A stretch of DNA of 64,000 nt, from contig NZ_CP170554.1 in the NCBI RefSeq assembly GCF_042701255.1, forward strand, positions 992,001-1,056,000, given 5' to 3'. Of this stretch, positions 8,966-17,939 are shown piece by piece. The DNA is from Tahibacter sp042701255 (GTDB lineage Bacteria > Pseudomonadota > Gammaproteobacteria > Xanthomonadales > Rhodanobacteraceae). The first letter of the stretch is position 1, and the number at the start of each line of letters is the position of its first letter. The notes beneath the pieces were generated by a model, which saw only the letters and a list, made by a program, of their open reading frames with translations, searched no databases and had not been told where the DNA came from. Both the position numbers and the translations under genes were made by a program.

Positions 8966-9867
8966 AGCCAGTCCCGCGGCACCAGATAGTCGGCCAGGCG
9001 TGCCTCGTCGCTGCCGGGTTCGGGCTGGTAGCCGTATTCGAAGCGCACGCGCGGCGGCAGGCTCATGAGAATGGATTCGGTGCGTCCGCCCGACTGCAGG
9101 CCGAACAGGGTGCCGCGATCCCAGACCAGATTGAACTCGACGTAGCGGCCGCGCCGGTACAGCTGGAATTCGCGTTCGCGCTCGCCGTAGGCGTGGTCGC
9201 GGCGGCGCTCGACGATCGGCAGATAGGCGTCGAGGAACGCGTTGCCGACCGACTGGGTCAGTGCGAAGCAGCGTTCGAAGCCGCCCTCGTTGAGATCGTC
9301 GTAGAACAGGCCGCCGACGCCGCGCGTCTCGTTGCGGTGCTTGAGGAAGAAGTAGTCGTCGCACCAGCGCTTGTAGCGCGGATAGACCTCGTCGCCGTAG
9401 GGCGCGCAGGCCGCGCGCGCGACTTCGTGCCAGTGGCGCACGTCCTCGTCGAACGGATAGAACGGGGTCAGATCGAAACCGCCGCCGAACCACCAGACCG
9501 GTTCGGCATCGGGCTTGTGCGCCTCGAAATAGCGCACGTTCATGTGCGTGGTCGGCACGTAGGGATTGCGCGGATGCAGCACCAGCGAGACGCCGAGCGC
9601 GCTCCAGCTGCGGCCGACGAGCTCGGGCCGCTGCGCCGTCGCCGACGGCGGCATGCGTTCGCCGTGCACGCGCGAGAAGCCCACGCCGGCCTGCTCGAAC
9701 AGCGCGCCCTGCTTGAGTACGCGCGAGCGTCCGCCGCCGCCTTCGGCGCGCTGCCAGGCATCCTCGACGAAGCGCGCCTCGCCGTCGGCCTGTTCCAGCG
9801 CGGCGCAGATGCGGTCCTGCAGGCCATGCAGGAAGGTTTGCATACGGGGAACGGCGGAGTCGGTCAT
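8962..9867 (-). CDS. hemF: Oxygen-dependent coproporphyrinogen III oxidase
   Basis: A 301-residue enzyme, the usual length, that oxidatively decarboxylates coproporphyrinogen III to protoporphyrinogen IX in haem synthesis. Diagnostic segments are PTTHMNVRYFEA, WWFGGGFDLTPFYPFDED, the KHRNETRGVGGLFYDDL region and RRGRYVEFNLVWDRGTLFGLQSGGRTESILMSLPP. The ATG at 9867 was chosen because the homologous region begins with MTDSAVPRMQTFLHGLQ; the open frame extends upstream without homology. The gene depends on oxygen, so the organism is at least facultatively aerobic. Confidence 0.97.
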   Translation of the reverse strand: MTDSAVPRMQTFLHGLQDRICAALEQADGEARFVEDAWQRAEGGGGRSRVLKQGALFEQAGVGFSRVHGERMPPSATAQRPELVGRSWSALGVSLVLHPRNPYVPTTHMNVRYFEAHKPDAEPVWWFGGGFDLTPFYPFDEDVRHWHEVARAACAPYGDEVYPRYKRWCDDYFFLKHRNETRGVGGLFYDDLNEGGFERCFALTQSVGNAFLDAYLPIVERRRDHAYGEREREFQLYRRGRYVEFNLVWDRGTLFGLQSGGRTESILMSLPPRVRFEYGYQPEPGSDEARLADYLVPRDWL

Positions 9868-9968
9868 GGCGCGGCTTGCGGTAGTGGCGGGAAGGGCGGC
9901 GGCGCGCCCCGTCGACGGGGCGCCGCGAACGGCGGGAGCGGCGGTGCGCCGGGCTCCCGCCGCAGGCT

Positions 9969-10370
9969 TCAGCTGCCGAGCAGGGTGAGCTCGCCGCTGA
10001 TGTCGACGACGAGATTGTTGATCCAGCTGTTGTAGTTCTGGTGGATCACCTTCTTGCCGTTCTTCTCTCCGTAATTGAGGTTCTCCGAATCGATGTAGCT
10101 GATGCGGATGTCCTTGGCGTTCCAGTCGATCGCGATGCGCGCCTTGTGCTCGCGCACGAGCAGGGTCGCCTTGATCGAGCCGGGCTTGTCCTCGGACACG
10201 ATCCACTTGCGCCCGACCAGCGCCTTCTTGACGATCTTGCCGATTTCCGCGCTGCTGACCTTGGCCGGGATCGCGATCGGATCGGGATTGACCAGCGGCG
10301 CTTCGCGCCAGCCCGCGAGCAGCAGCAGGATCGGCAGAAGCAAGATAAGTACAAATCTATTACGCAACAT
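9969..10370 (-). CDS. Small exported or membrane-anchored hypothetical protein
   Basis: A 133-residue protein that begins MLRNRFVLILLLPILLLLAG, a signal peptide or N-terminal anchor with no lipobox cysteine. GGAG seven bases before the ATG supports the start at 10370. The body is short and basic with IKATLLVREHKARIAIDWNAKDIRISYIDSENLNY, an alternating beta-strand pattern. Similar small periplasmic proteins of unknown role occur in this bacterial group (my impression, not verified). It is separated from hemF by about 100 bases containing a GC-rich hairpin. Confidence 0.72.
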   Translation of the reverse strand: MLRNRFVLILLLPILLLLAGWREAPLVNPDPIAIPAKVSSAEIGKIVKKALVGRKWIVSEDKPGSIKATLLVREHKARIAIDWNAKDIRISYIDSENLNYGEKNGKKVIHQNYNSWINNLVVDISGELTLLGS

Positions 10371-10607
10371 TGTTCGCTCCATCGATGGCGGGCCGGGCGG
10401 CCCGTCGCGCATGGTAGGCGGCGCCGCACGGGCGGGCAATCGGCCGTGGCGGCGCAAAGTCGCCCGGTGAAGCGGGGTTTGCCCGGCCGCCGGAGCCGGC
10501 CGGCTCGAGCGGGCGGACATACGCCTGCGCAGCGAGTGTTCGGTGCGCTGGCGCAGATCGGCAAAGACGGACGAAAACCGCAGGGCAGAGGCTCGCCAGG
10601 ACCCGGC

Positions 10608-11303
10608 TCAGGTCACGCGTTCGACCATGCGTCGATGGCCGATCAGGCGCGCCCAGCGCCGGCCCACGTCCAGCCAGAGGCAGTAGCTCGCCTCGAGCGC
10701 GATGCGCACGAGGATGCCGGCGCTCCAGCGCAGGCGCGGCTCGGCCGCGACGATCTCGGCCTGCAGGCCCAGGGACTGGGCCAGCAGCAGGCAGCGCGGC
10801 AGGTGATAGCGGCTGCTGACCAGCGCGACGCGCGCCGCAACGGCTTCGCCGAGCAGCTCGCGCGCATTGCGCAGGTTTTCCAGGGTGTCGGTCGAGGCGT
10901 CCTCGCAGCGCACGTCGGCGTCGTCCGGCAGGCCGTATTCGCGCAGGCATTGCAACGCCGCGGCCGCTTCGCTGAGGCCGGCGCCGGTGCGGCCGCCGAG
11001 CAGCAGCAGGGCGCGCGGCTGCTCGCGATACAGGGCCCAGACGCGCGCGATGCGCGCGGCGTAGTCGGCGTCGATGCGTTCGCCGTCCAGGCGCTTGCCG
11101 AACAGCAGTACCGTCGCGCCGTCGGCGGCCGGCCGCAGCGGCGCACGTGCGGCCAGGAGCAGCGTGCGCAGAAAGAAAAACAGCCACAGCAGGCCGCCGC
11201 TGAGCACGACGGCCGCCGCGCAGACGCTCAGCGAATGCCAGACGTCGCGGTCGCCGATATGGCGCCAGGGACCGTCGCGAAACGGTGAATAGGTAGAGGT
11301 CAT
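10608..11303 (-). CDS. YdcF family protein (DUF218)
   Basis: A 231-residue protein with one N-terminal membrane helix (SLSVCAAAVVLSGGLLWLFFFLR) followed by a DUF218 domain: ATVLLFGKRLDGER, ALLLLGGRTGAGLSEA, a conserved ...DASTDTLENLRNARELL and LVSSRYHLPRCLLLAQSLGL. In this family (YdcF, SanA, ElyC) the domain faces the periplasm or cytoplasm and is linked to envelope polysaccharide or peptidoglycan metabolism. The ATG at 11303 gives a sensible membrane topology; the longer open frame upstream overlaps the divergent ketosynthase. It is divergent from the pigment operon. Confidence 0.82.
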   Translation of the reverse strand: MTSTYSPFRDGPWRHIGDRDVWHSLSVCAAAVVLSGGLLWLFFFLRTLLLAARAPLRPAADGATVLLFGKRLDGERIDADYAARIARVWALYREQPRALLLLGGRTGAGLSEAAAALQCLREYGLPDDADVRCEDASTDTLENLRNARELLGEAVAARVALVSSRYHLPRCLLLAQSLGLQAEIVAAEPRLRWSAGILVRIALEASYCLWLDVGRRWARLIGHRRMVERVT

Positions 11304-11322
11304 CGGTGCGGAGGAATGAGGC

Positions 11323-11350
11323 TTCCTGAACCCAAACGCCGTTGTATAGT
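11323..11350 (+). promoter_or_regulatory. Candidate promoter for pigment block 1
   Basis: TATAGT at 11345-11350 resembles a sigma-70 -10 box, with TTCCTG 16 bases upstream as a poor -35. It sits between the divergent YdcF gene and the ketosynthase. If used, transcription would start about 7 bases downstream, very near the ATG at 11365. That would favour the TTG at 11401 as the translational start. Confidence 0.35.
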
Positions 11351-11364
11351 CGTGCGCCCCGGCC

Positions 11365-12612
11365 ATGCAAGCCGGCGTTTTCCCTCGACCATCAGGTACG
11401 TTGCGCTTGCCGACCCCGATTCCTCCGCTGGCCGTGACGGCCCATACCGCCACTTCCGCCGCCGGTCGCGGCGTCGCGGCCTTTGCCCGCGCGCTGCGCG
11501 AGCGCCGCGGCGGCCTGCGCAGCAACGACTTCGGCAGCGAACCCCTGGCCTGCTGGATAGGCCGCGTCGACGGCGTCGAAGAGGCGGCCGTGCCGGCCGA
11601 ATTCGCCGCGATCGACTGCCGCAACAACCGGCTGGCCTGGATCGGTCTCAACGAGGACGGCTTTCTCGCCAAGGCACGCGACGCGGTGCAGCGCTACGGC
11701 GCCGATCGCGTCGCCGTCGTGCTCGGCACGTCGACCGCGAGCATCGGCGCGACCGAGGAAGCCTATTGCGGACTCGCCGACGACGGCGGTTTCGCGTCGC
11801 CGTATCGCAATTTCCTGCTGCATTCGCCGCATTCGCTGGTCACTTTCGTGCAGGGCGTGCTCGGCACGACCGGGCCGGCCTGCACGGTCGCGACGGCCTG
11901 CTCGTCGAGCGCCAAGGTGTTCGCCCAGGCCGAACGTCTGATCCGTCTGGGCTGGGCCGATGCGGCCGTCGTCGGCGGCGTCGATACGCTGTGCGGCAGC
12001 GTGCTGTTCGGTTTCAATGCATTGCAGCTCGTTTCCGATGCGCCGTGCCGGCCGTTCGACGTGGCGCGCCGCGGCATCTCGATCGGCGAAGCCGCGGGTT
12101 TCGCGCTGCTCGAGCGCGCCGACGCGGCCGACCGCGCCGCGCCGCAGTTGCGCGGCTGGGGCGAATCCAGCGATGCGCACCACATGTCCTCGCCGCATCC
12201 GCAGGGCCTCGGCGCGCGGCTCGCGATCGCCGATGCCTTGCAGCGTGCCGCGCTAGCCCCGTCCGCGATCGACTACGTCAACATGCACGGCACGGCCACG
12301 CCGGCCAACGATGCGGTCGAAGCGACCGTCGTCGCCGAGGTGTTTCCGGCCACGACGCGCGCGAGCTCGACGAAGGGCTGGACCGGTCACACCCTGGGCG
12401 CGGCCGGCATCGTCGAAGCCGTGGCCTGCCTGATCGCGCTGGAACAGGAATTCATTCCGGGCACGCTCAACTGCAGCGAGCCGGATCCGCTCTGCGGTCC
12501 GCAGCTCGCGCTGGACAACGTCGCGTCTGCGCCGCAGCTCGCGCTGTCCTCGTCGTTCGGCTTCGGCGGCAACAACGCCGTGCTCGTGTTCGGACGCGGA
12601 GGCCGCGCATGA
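11365..12612 (+). CDS. Beta-ketoacyl-ACP synthase of aryl-polyene/xanthomonadin type (ApeO-like)
   Basis: A 415-residue condensing enzyme that would extend the polyene chain on acyl carrier protein. The Cys-His-His triad is present: TVATACSSSAKVF (nucleophile Cys), NMHGTATPAND and GHTLGAAGIVEA. Length and motifs fit a KAS I/II-type ketosynthase. The start is uncertain: ATG 11365 gives an N-terminal extension, whereas TTG 11401 (RLPTPIPPLAVTAHTATSAAG) has AGG four bases upstream and begins where homologues usually do. Its stop overlaps the start of the next gene as ATGA. In characterised aryl-polyene systems this ketosynthase works as a heterodimer with a chain-length factor, which is the next gene. 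Confidence 0.88.
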   Translation: MQAGVFPRPSGTLRLPTPIPPLAVTAHTATSAAGRGVAAFARALRERRGGLRSNDFGSEPLACWIGRVDGVEEAAVPAEFAAIDCRNNRLAWIGLNEDGFLAKARDAVQRYGADRVAVVLGTSTASIGATEEAYCGLADDGGFASPYRNFLLHSPHSLVTFVQGVLGTTGPACTVATACSSSAKVFAQAERLIRLGWADAAVVGGVDTLCGSVLFGFNALQLVSDAPCRPFDVARRGISIGEAAGFALLERADAADRAAPQLRGWGESSDAHHMSSPHPQGLGARLAIADALQRAALAPSAIDYVNMHGTATPANDAVEATVVAEVFPATTRASSTKGWTGHTLGAAGIVEAVACLIALEQEFIPGTLNCSEPDPLCGPQLALDNVASAPQLALSSSFGFGGNNAVLVFGRGGRA

Positions 12613-13404
12613 GCGAGCTCGCCGTACGCGTAACCGGCATCGGCGTCTACGGCCCGGGCCTGACGAGCTGGGAACAGGCCGGCGCACTGCTGCGCGGCGG
12701 ACTGGCGCCGGCCGCGACCGAGGCGCCCAAGCCGGCGCCGCCGCTGCTGCCGGCAGCCGAACGCCGGCGCGCGCCGGATACCGTGCTGTATGCGGCCCAG
12801 GCCGCGGCCGAAGCCTGTGCGATGGCCGCGACAGATCCGGCACTGCTGCCCTGCGTGTTCAGTTCCACCCAGGGCGACATCGCGATCACCGATTACATGT
12901 GCACGACCCTCGCGAGCACGCCGCGCGAGCTGTCGCCGACCAAATTCCACAATTCCGTGCACAACGCCGCCGTCGGCTACTGGAGCATCGCGACCGGCTG
13001 CCGTGCGCCGTCGACGGCGCTGAGCGCCTGGATCGACAGCGTCGGCGGCGGACTGTTCGAAGCGGCCGTGCAGGCCGTCGACGGCGACGCGCCGGTACTG
13101 TTCGCCGCCTATGATGCGGCCGCTGCCCGGACCGCTGCGCTCGGTCGTGCCGTTCGACTGCGGCTTCGCGGTCGCCCTGGTGCTGGCGCCGGCGAGCAGC
13201 GGCAGCGGTGCACAACTTCGGCTGCGCCGCGCCCAATCGGCCGATGCGCCGACACCCGCTGCCGACTGGATGCAGGCGCTGTCCGTGCGCAACGCCGCCG
13301 CGGCCGGTCTGCCGTTGCTGCAGGCGCTGGCCGGTGCCGGACCGCGCGATCTGCATCTGCGTGCCGGCGGTCCGTTCGCGCTGCACGTGCAGGTGATGCC
13401 GTGA
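12609..13404 (+). pseudogene. Chain-length-factor-like beta-ketoacyl synthase, frame-disrupted
   Basis: The reading frame from ATG 12609 encodes MSELAVRVTGIGVYGPGL... with the ketosynthase N-terminal fold (VFSSTQGDIAITDYMC, NSVHNAAVGYWSIATGC) to about residue 170. Near 13120-13130 it must skip one base to continue as PLRSVVPFDCGFAVALVLAPASSG... to the TGA at 13402-13404. The downstream part keeps normal codon bias and ends exactly in GTGA overlap with the next gene, so the break is one extra base rather than old decay. Uncorrected, the first frame runs straight into the glycosyltransferase frame. In aryl-polyene synthesis this subunit partners the ketosynthase and sets chain length. Confidence 0.75.
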
Positions 13405-14198
13405 ACACGCTGCGCGCCGCGGTACTGATTCCCTGCCTCAACGAAGAGCGCGCGATCCGCGCCATCGTCGAAGGCGCGCTGCACTACACGCCGCACGTCA
13501 TCGTCGTCGACGACGGTTCCAGCGACGGCACGATCGCCGCGCTGGCCGGATTGCCGATACAGCTGATCCGCCACGAGCGTCCCGGCGGCAAGGGCAACGC
13601 GCTGCGCGCGGGCTTCCGCCGCGCACTGGAACTCGACGTCGACGGCGTGCTGACCATGGACGGCGACGGCCAGCACTGGTTCGGCGACATTCCGCGCATC
13701 CTGCAGGTTGCCGCGGGTCTGCCGGGACACATCGTCGTCGGCGCGCGCCTGATCGGCCGCGAGTGCCAGCCCAGGATCCGCCGCATCGCCAACGACATCG
13801 CCGACTGGGGCATCGCCTGGGCCGTCGGCCAGCGCCTCGTCGATTCGCAGAGCGGACAGCGCTGGTATCCGCGCGAGGTCGTCGCGCTGGCCGTCGACGT
13901 CGCGCCGCAGGGCTTCGTGTTCGAAGCCGACATCCTGATCGAAGCCGCGCGCCGCCTCGGCACGCGCGTGGCCGCCGTGCCGATCCAGGTGCGCTATGCA
14001 GGCGAATTCCGCCGCAGCCATTTCAAGCCGCTGCGCGATTTCTGCCGCATCACCTCGCACGTGTTCGGCCGCGTGGTGGAAGTCGGTTCCGTAGTACGTA
14101 CATATCGGATCGCGCGCACGACGCCGATCCAGGTCATCGATCCCGACGGCAGCACCGCGCGCATGCCGCCGGCTGCCGGCGCCACGGAAAGGGCATAA
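13401..14198 (+). CDS. GT2-family glycosyltransferase of the pigment cluster
   Basis: A 265-residue glycosyltransferase family 2 protein starting at GTG 13401 (GTGA overlap with the preceding stop). GT-A fold motifs are present: VLIPCLNEERAIRAIVEG, HVIVVDDGSSDGT (nucleotide binding), RHERPGGKGNALRAGF and the metal-binding TMDGDGQHW. There is no transmembrane pair at the C-terminus, so it resembles short dolichol-phosphate-mannose-synthase-like enzymes. In aryl-polyene clusters a GT2 enzyme is thought to attach a sugar during lipid anchoring of the polyene; that role is inferred here from context. Confidence 0.87.
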   Translation: MNTLRAAVLIPCLNEERAIRAIVEGALHYTPHVIVVDDGSSDGTIAALAGLPIQLIRHERPGGKGNALRAGFRRALELDVDGVLTMDGDGQHWFGDIPRILQVAAGLPGHIVVGARLIGRECQPRIRRIANDIADWGIAWAVGQRLVDSQSGQRWYPREVVALAVDVAPQGFVFEADILIEAARRLGTRVAAVPIQVRYAGEFRRSHFKPLRDFCRITSHVFGRVVEVGSVVRTYRIARTTPIQVIDPDGSTARMPPAAGATERA

Positions 14199-14200
14199 AC

Positions 14201-15454
14201 ATGGGTCATTCAGTACTGTTGCTGCAGATCGTCGTCATCCTCGGCGTTTCGCGCCTGCTCGCGTACGTATTGCGCGGACTCGGCCAGCCGCCGGTCATCG
14301 GCGAGATGATCGCGGGTCTCGCGCTCGGCCCGCTGCTGTTCGGCAGCCTCGCGCCGGGCCTGCACGCGCAGCTGTTTCCGCCGCAGAGCCTGCCGGTACT
14401 GACCGGCATCAGCGAGATCGGCCTCGTGCTGTTCATGTTCATCGTCGGTGCCGAACTGCGCATGCCCAGCGGCATGGCCGCGCAGCTGCGCACGTCCTCC
14501 TGGGTCGGTGTTTTCAGTGTCGTGCTGCCGTTCGCGCTGGGCGTGGCGATCGCCCCGTGGCTGCATCCGCAGCTCGCGCCGGCCGGCATCGCGCAGCTGC
14601 CGTTCGCGTTGTTCATGGGGGTGTCCATGTCCATTACCGCGTTCCCGGTCATGGCGCGCATCCTCAAGGAAAAGGGCCTCGCCAGCAGCGAAGTGGGTCT
14701 GCTCAGCCTGACCTCGGCCGCGATCGCCGACGTGCTGGCGTGGATTCTGCTCGCGCTCGTCGTCGCGCTGATCGCCGCCAGCAGCGGCTGGTCCGGCTTT
14801 GCGCGCGCGCTGGGCGGCCTGATCGTGCTCGGCGTCGTCTCGTTCACCTTCGTGCGTCCGGCCATCACGAGCGTGCTGCGCCGGCATGCCAGCGACGGCC
14901 GGCCCGACAGCATGGTGCTCGCGCTGCTGCTGATCGTCACGTTCGCATTCGCCGCGCTGACCCACTGGCTGCAACTGCACGCGGTGTTCGGCGCCTTCCT
15001 GTTCGGTCTCTGTCTGCCGCGCGACGACAAGCTGCTCGAAACCCTGGTCGAACGCCTGGAGCACGTCGCCGTGATCGTGCTGATGCCGGTGTTCTTCGCG
15101 CTGGCCGGTCTCAATACCAGCCCCGACGCCTTCGTCGGCATGGGTGTCTCGGCGCTGCTGCTGATCCTGCTGGTCGCGATCGTCGGCAAGATCGTCGGCA
15201 GCGCGATCGGTGCTCGCTTCGGCGGCATGCCCTGGCGCGATTCGATGGCCGTCGGTTCGTTGATGAACACGCGCGGCCTCATGGAGCTCATCGTGATGAA
15301 GATCGGCCTCGACATCGGCGTGATCGGCCGCGAGATCTTCACGATGCTCATGATCATGGCCGTGGTGACCACGTTGATGACGTCGCCGCTGCTGAACTGG
15401 CTGATGCGCGGCCGCGCCATGCCGGTCGGCCAGCGCGAAACGCAGTCGGCCTGA
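14201..15454 (+). CDS. CPA2-family cation:proton antiporter (KefB/YbaL-like membrane domain)
   Basis: A 417-residue membrane protein with about 11-13 hydrophobic helices and no C-terminal RCK/TrkA domain. Family segments include LGQPPVIGEMIAGLALGP, the ITAFPVMARILKE helix, LTSAAIADVLAWILLA (the ion-binding Asp helix) and NTRGLMELIVMKIGLD. It would exchange H+ for Na+ or K+ across the inner membrane. GGAAAGG upstream supports the ATG at 14201, two bases after the glycosyltransferase stop. Its place inside a pigment operon is notable; a link to pigment export or local ion balance is only a guess. Confidence 0.9.
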   Translation: MGHSVLLLQIVVILGVSRLLAYVLRGLGQPPVIGEMIAGLALGPLLFGSLAPGLHAQLFPPQSLPVLTGISEIGLVLFMFIVGAELRMPSGMAAQLRTSSWVGVFSVVLPFALGVAIAPWLHPQLAPAGIAQLPFALFMGVSMSITAFPVMARILKEKGLASSEVGLLSLTSAAIADVLAWILLALVVALIAASSGWSGFARALGGLIVLGVVSFTFVRPAITSVLRRHASDGRPDSMVLALLLIVTFAFAALTHWLQLHAVFGAFLFGLCLPRDDKLLETLVERLEHVAVIVLMPVFFALAGLNTSPDAFVGMGVSALLLILLVAIVGKIVGSAIGARFGGMPWRDSMAVGSLMNTRGLMELIVMKIGLDIGVIGREIFTMLMIMAVVTTLMTSPLLNWLMRGRAMPVGQRETQSA

Positions 15455-15481
15455 CGCCGCCTCGACGACAAGGATGAAACC

Positions 15482-17071
15482 ATGAGCGAGACGCGACACG
15501 ACGTAGTCATACTCGGCGGCGGCCTGGCCGGCCTCTGCCTCGCGCTGCAGCTGCGCCGGCGCTTTCCCGGCATCGGCGTGCGCGTGCTCGAACGGCGCGC
15601 GCATCCGCTGCCGCCGGCGGCGCACAAGGTCGGCGAATCCAGCGTCGAGATCGGCGCGCACTACTTCGACACGGTGCTAGGACTCGGCGAGCATCTCGAT
15701 TCCGAGCACATCCGCAAGTTCGGGTTCCGCTTCTTCTACTCCGAAGGCCGCGAAGATCTGCCGGCGCTGACCGAGCTCGGTGTACGCCGCGTGTTTCCGC
15801 GGCCGACCTATCAGCTCGATCGCGGCATATTCGAAAACTTCCTCGGCGAGGAAGCGCGGCGCAGCGGCGCCGAATTCCTCGACGGGGCCGTCGTGCGCCG
15901 CGTCGACATCGCAACCGACGGCACCGATCACACGATCAGCTACGAGCACGAGGGCGAGACCCATGTCGCACGGGCGCGCTGGGTCGTCGACGCGGCCGGC
16001 CGCGCCAATATTCTCAAACGCAAGTTCGATCTGGCCGAGCCCAACGGCCACGACGCGAACTCGGTCTGGTTCCGCATCGACGACAAGCTGGAACTCGACC
16101 AGTGGTGCAACGACGAGCGCTGGCGCCTGGAATGCGATCCGCCGGAACGCTGGCGTTCGACCAATCATTTCTGCGGCCCCGGCTACTGGGTCTGGCTGAT
16201 TCCGCTGGGCTCGGGCGCGCATTCGGTCGGCATCGTCTGCGATGCGGACATGCATCCGCTGGAGACGATGAACAGCTTCGACAAGGCCATGGAATGGCTG
16301 CGCCAGTACCAGCCGCTGATCTGGCGCGAATGCGACAAGCGCCGCGACAAGCTGCTCGATTTCAAATTCCTGCGCGGCTTCTCGCACGGCTGCAAGCAGG
16401 TGTTCTCGGGCGATCGCTGGGCCATCACCGGCGAGGCCGGCGTGTTCCTCGATCCGTTCTATTCGCCGGGCAGCGACTTCATCGCGATCTCCAACCACTA
16501 CGTCTGCGCGCTGATCGAGCACGACCGCCGCAGCGAGCCGGTCGCGCCGTACGCGAAGATCTACCAGCAGCTGTATTTCTCGTTCTACGAATCGACCCTG
16601 ACCTTGTATCGCGGCCAGTACGCGCTGTTCGGCGATGCCGAAGTCATGTCGACCAAGGTGATCTGGGACTACGCCTACTACTGGGGCGTGCTGTGCCAGA
16701 TCGTGTTCCAGGACCGTCTGACCGACCTGCGCCTGTTCGGCGATCTGCGCGCCGAACTCGAGGCGGCGAATGCGCTGAACGTCGGCATGCAGGAATTCTT
16801 CCGTCGCTGGATGGCGCAGAATCCGCCGTCGAACGGCGCGGTCATGCTCGACCAGGGCCAGCTGCCCTGGTTCCACGAACTCAATCGCACGCTGCACGAT
16901 CCGCTCGACGCCGCCGGCGTGCGCGCGCAGATACGCACGAACGTCGACATGCTGCGCAATCTCGCGGCCGGCATCGTCGCCCAGGCGCAGCGCGATTGCC
17001 CCGATCTGCCGGGCCTGGCCGGCACCGGCGACGCGGCCGCCACGCCGCAGCTGTTCGAGCAGGCCGCATGA
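15482..17071 (+). CDS. Flavin-dependent halogenase-like oxidoreductase
   Basis: A 529-residue FAD-binding protein with the dinucleotide motif GGGLAG at residues 12-17, HKVGESS where tryptophan-halogenase-type proteins keep a GES element, WVWLIP matching WxWxIP, and FLDPFYSPG matching FxxPxxSxG. The last two motifs are signatures of flavin-dependent halogenases, and xanthomonadins are brominated aryl polyenes, so a halogenating role is plausible. I could not assign the catalytic lysine with confidence. The gene is spaced 27 bases after the antiporter, and its stop overlaps the ATG of the following lipoprotein gene. Confidence 0.82.
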   Translation: MSETRHDVVILGGGLAGLCLALQLRRRFPGIGVRVLERRAHPLPPAAHKVGESSVEIGAHYFDTVLGLGEHLDSEHIRKFGFRFFYSEGREDLPALTELGVRRVFPRPTYQLDRGIFENFLGEEARRSGAEFLDGAVVRRVDIATDGTDHTISYEHEGETHVARARWVVDAAGRANILKRKFDLAEPNGHDANSVWFRIDDKLELDQWCNDERWRLECDPPERWRSTNHFCGPGYWVWLIPLGSGAHSVGIVCDADMHPLETMNSFDKAMEWLRQYQPLIWRECDKRRDKLLDFKFLRGFSHGCKQVFSGDRWAITGEAGVFLDPFYSPGSDFIAISNHYVCALIEHDRRSEPVAPYAKIYQQLYFSFYESTLTLYRGQYALFGDAEVMSTKVIWDYAYYWGVLCQIVFQDRLTDLRLFGDLRAELEAANALNVGMQEFFRRWMAQNPPSNGAVMLDQGQLPWFHELNRTLHDPLDAAGVRAQIRTNVDMLRNLAAGIVAQAQRDCPDLPGLAGTGDAAATPQLFEQAA

Positions 17072-17635
17072 ACCGGCCTGCCGGTTGCGGCGTCGGCTTG
17101 CTGCTCGTCGCGGCACTGGCCGGCTGCACGCCGTCGCCGCCGGCCGACGCACCGGCCGGTGCCGCCGCTTCGGCGCCGCCGGCTGCGGCCGCAACACCCG
17201 ACGATCCCGCGCGCGGCGGCACACGCCACGGCACCTGGGCACGCGCCGAAGGCGAGCGCCAGGGCATGCCGATCACCTGGGAATATCGCGAGGACTACTC
17301 GGTCGCGCCGCCGCGCCGGTTGCCGCAGCTCGTCGTGATCTCGCAGGCGCGCGACGTGCCCTACGTCGGCCAGAGCGACCCGTCGCTGCAGCAGGAATTC
17401 ACTGCGCGCGAGCGGCAGCTGCAGGCGGCGTTCGGCGATGCCGCCGAACTCGTCGCCGTGCTCGACTGGCATCAGCAGCACGACTGGTTTTTCTTATACC
17501 GATGCCTCGGTCACGCAGGCCCGCGTCGTTGCGGCGCTCGGCGACCTGCGCGGGCGCGACGTGCGCGTGAGTCTGGAAAACGACGCGCAGGAGTTCTATT
17601 CGACCCTGAAGAAGCGCGTCGACACGCAGCCGTAG
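17068..17635 (+). pseudogene. Small lipoprotein (DUF695-like), frame-disrupted
   Basis: Translation from ATG 17068 (ATGA overlap with the halogenase) gives a lipoprotein signal with lipobox LAGC, an Ala/Pro-rich spacer and a globular part containing LVAVLDWHQQHDWFF. At the T-run near 17488-17497 one extra base shifts the frame; removing it continues the protein as YTDASVTQARVVAALGDLRGR...KKRVDTQP to the stop at 17633-17635. The total would be about 188 residues. The tentative DUF695 assignment rests on the general pattern and is weak. Either an indel error or a recent mutation is possible, because both halves retain coding character. Confidence 0.65.
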
Positions 17636-17663
17636 TACGTGGGAAATTCGTTCGGCTCATGCC

Positions 17664-17692
17664 GTTGACGAGGCATCGCGGCGCCGCTACAG
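17664..17692 (+). promoter_or_regulatory. Strong sigma-70-like promoter before a leader peptide
   Basis: TTGACG at 17664-17669 and TACAGT at 17687-17692 are separated by 17 bases, one of the best promoter matches seen in the window. Transcription would start near 17699, only a few bases before the ATG at 17702, so the following short frame would be almost leaderless. Confidence 0.6.
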
Positions 17693-17701
17693 TCCGCGCC
17701 C

Positions 17702-17776
17702 ATGAACACGCAGCCCACCCGCAACCGCTATTCCTATCTCCGCCGACCATCGCGCCGCGGAGCTTTTTGCGTTTGA
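17702..17776 (+). CDS. Candidate attenuator leader peptide (24 residues)
   Basis: A 24-residue frame from ATG 17702 to TGA 17776 begins MNTQPTRNRYSYLRRPSRR. Two Tyr codons flank a serine just before an inverted repeat (CTCCGC at 17738-17743 with GCGGAG at 17757-17762, followed by CTTTTT). A Rho-independent terminator follows 28 bases after the stop. Promoter, short peptide with clustered aromatic codons, pause hairpin and terminator are the layout of an amino-acid attenuator, here probably sensing charged tRNA-Tyr. No biosynthetic gene follows; the next gene is a tRNA-Tyr. It is too short for homology to confirm it. Confidence 0.5.
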   Translation: MNTQPTRNRYSYLRRPSRRGAFCV

Positions 17777-17803
17777 GCTGAGTTCGACAGCTTTCACGAA
17801 AAA

Positions 17804-17828
17804 CCCCGGCCAAAAGCCGGGGTTTTTT
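17804..17828 (+). terminator. Rho-independent terminator
   Basis: CCCCGGC (17804-17810) pairs with GCCGGGG (17816-17822) around a CAAAA loop, followed by six T. An A-run precedes the stem, so it could also act on the minus strand. It lies 28 bases after the candidate leader peptide and would act as the attenuator terminator or as the end of the pigment block 1 transcript. Confidence 0.88.
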
Positions 17829-17939
17829 CTTTTCGGCCTTTGCGAATCCACAGTCTTGGGGTTCGCCGGATTTTGGTGACCTCATGAGAACCGGCAGCCG
17901 GCTATCAGCCGTGCTGCAAATCCAGTTCGAGTTTCCATT

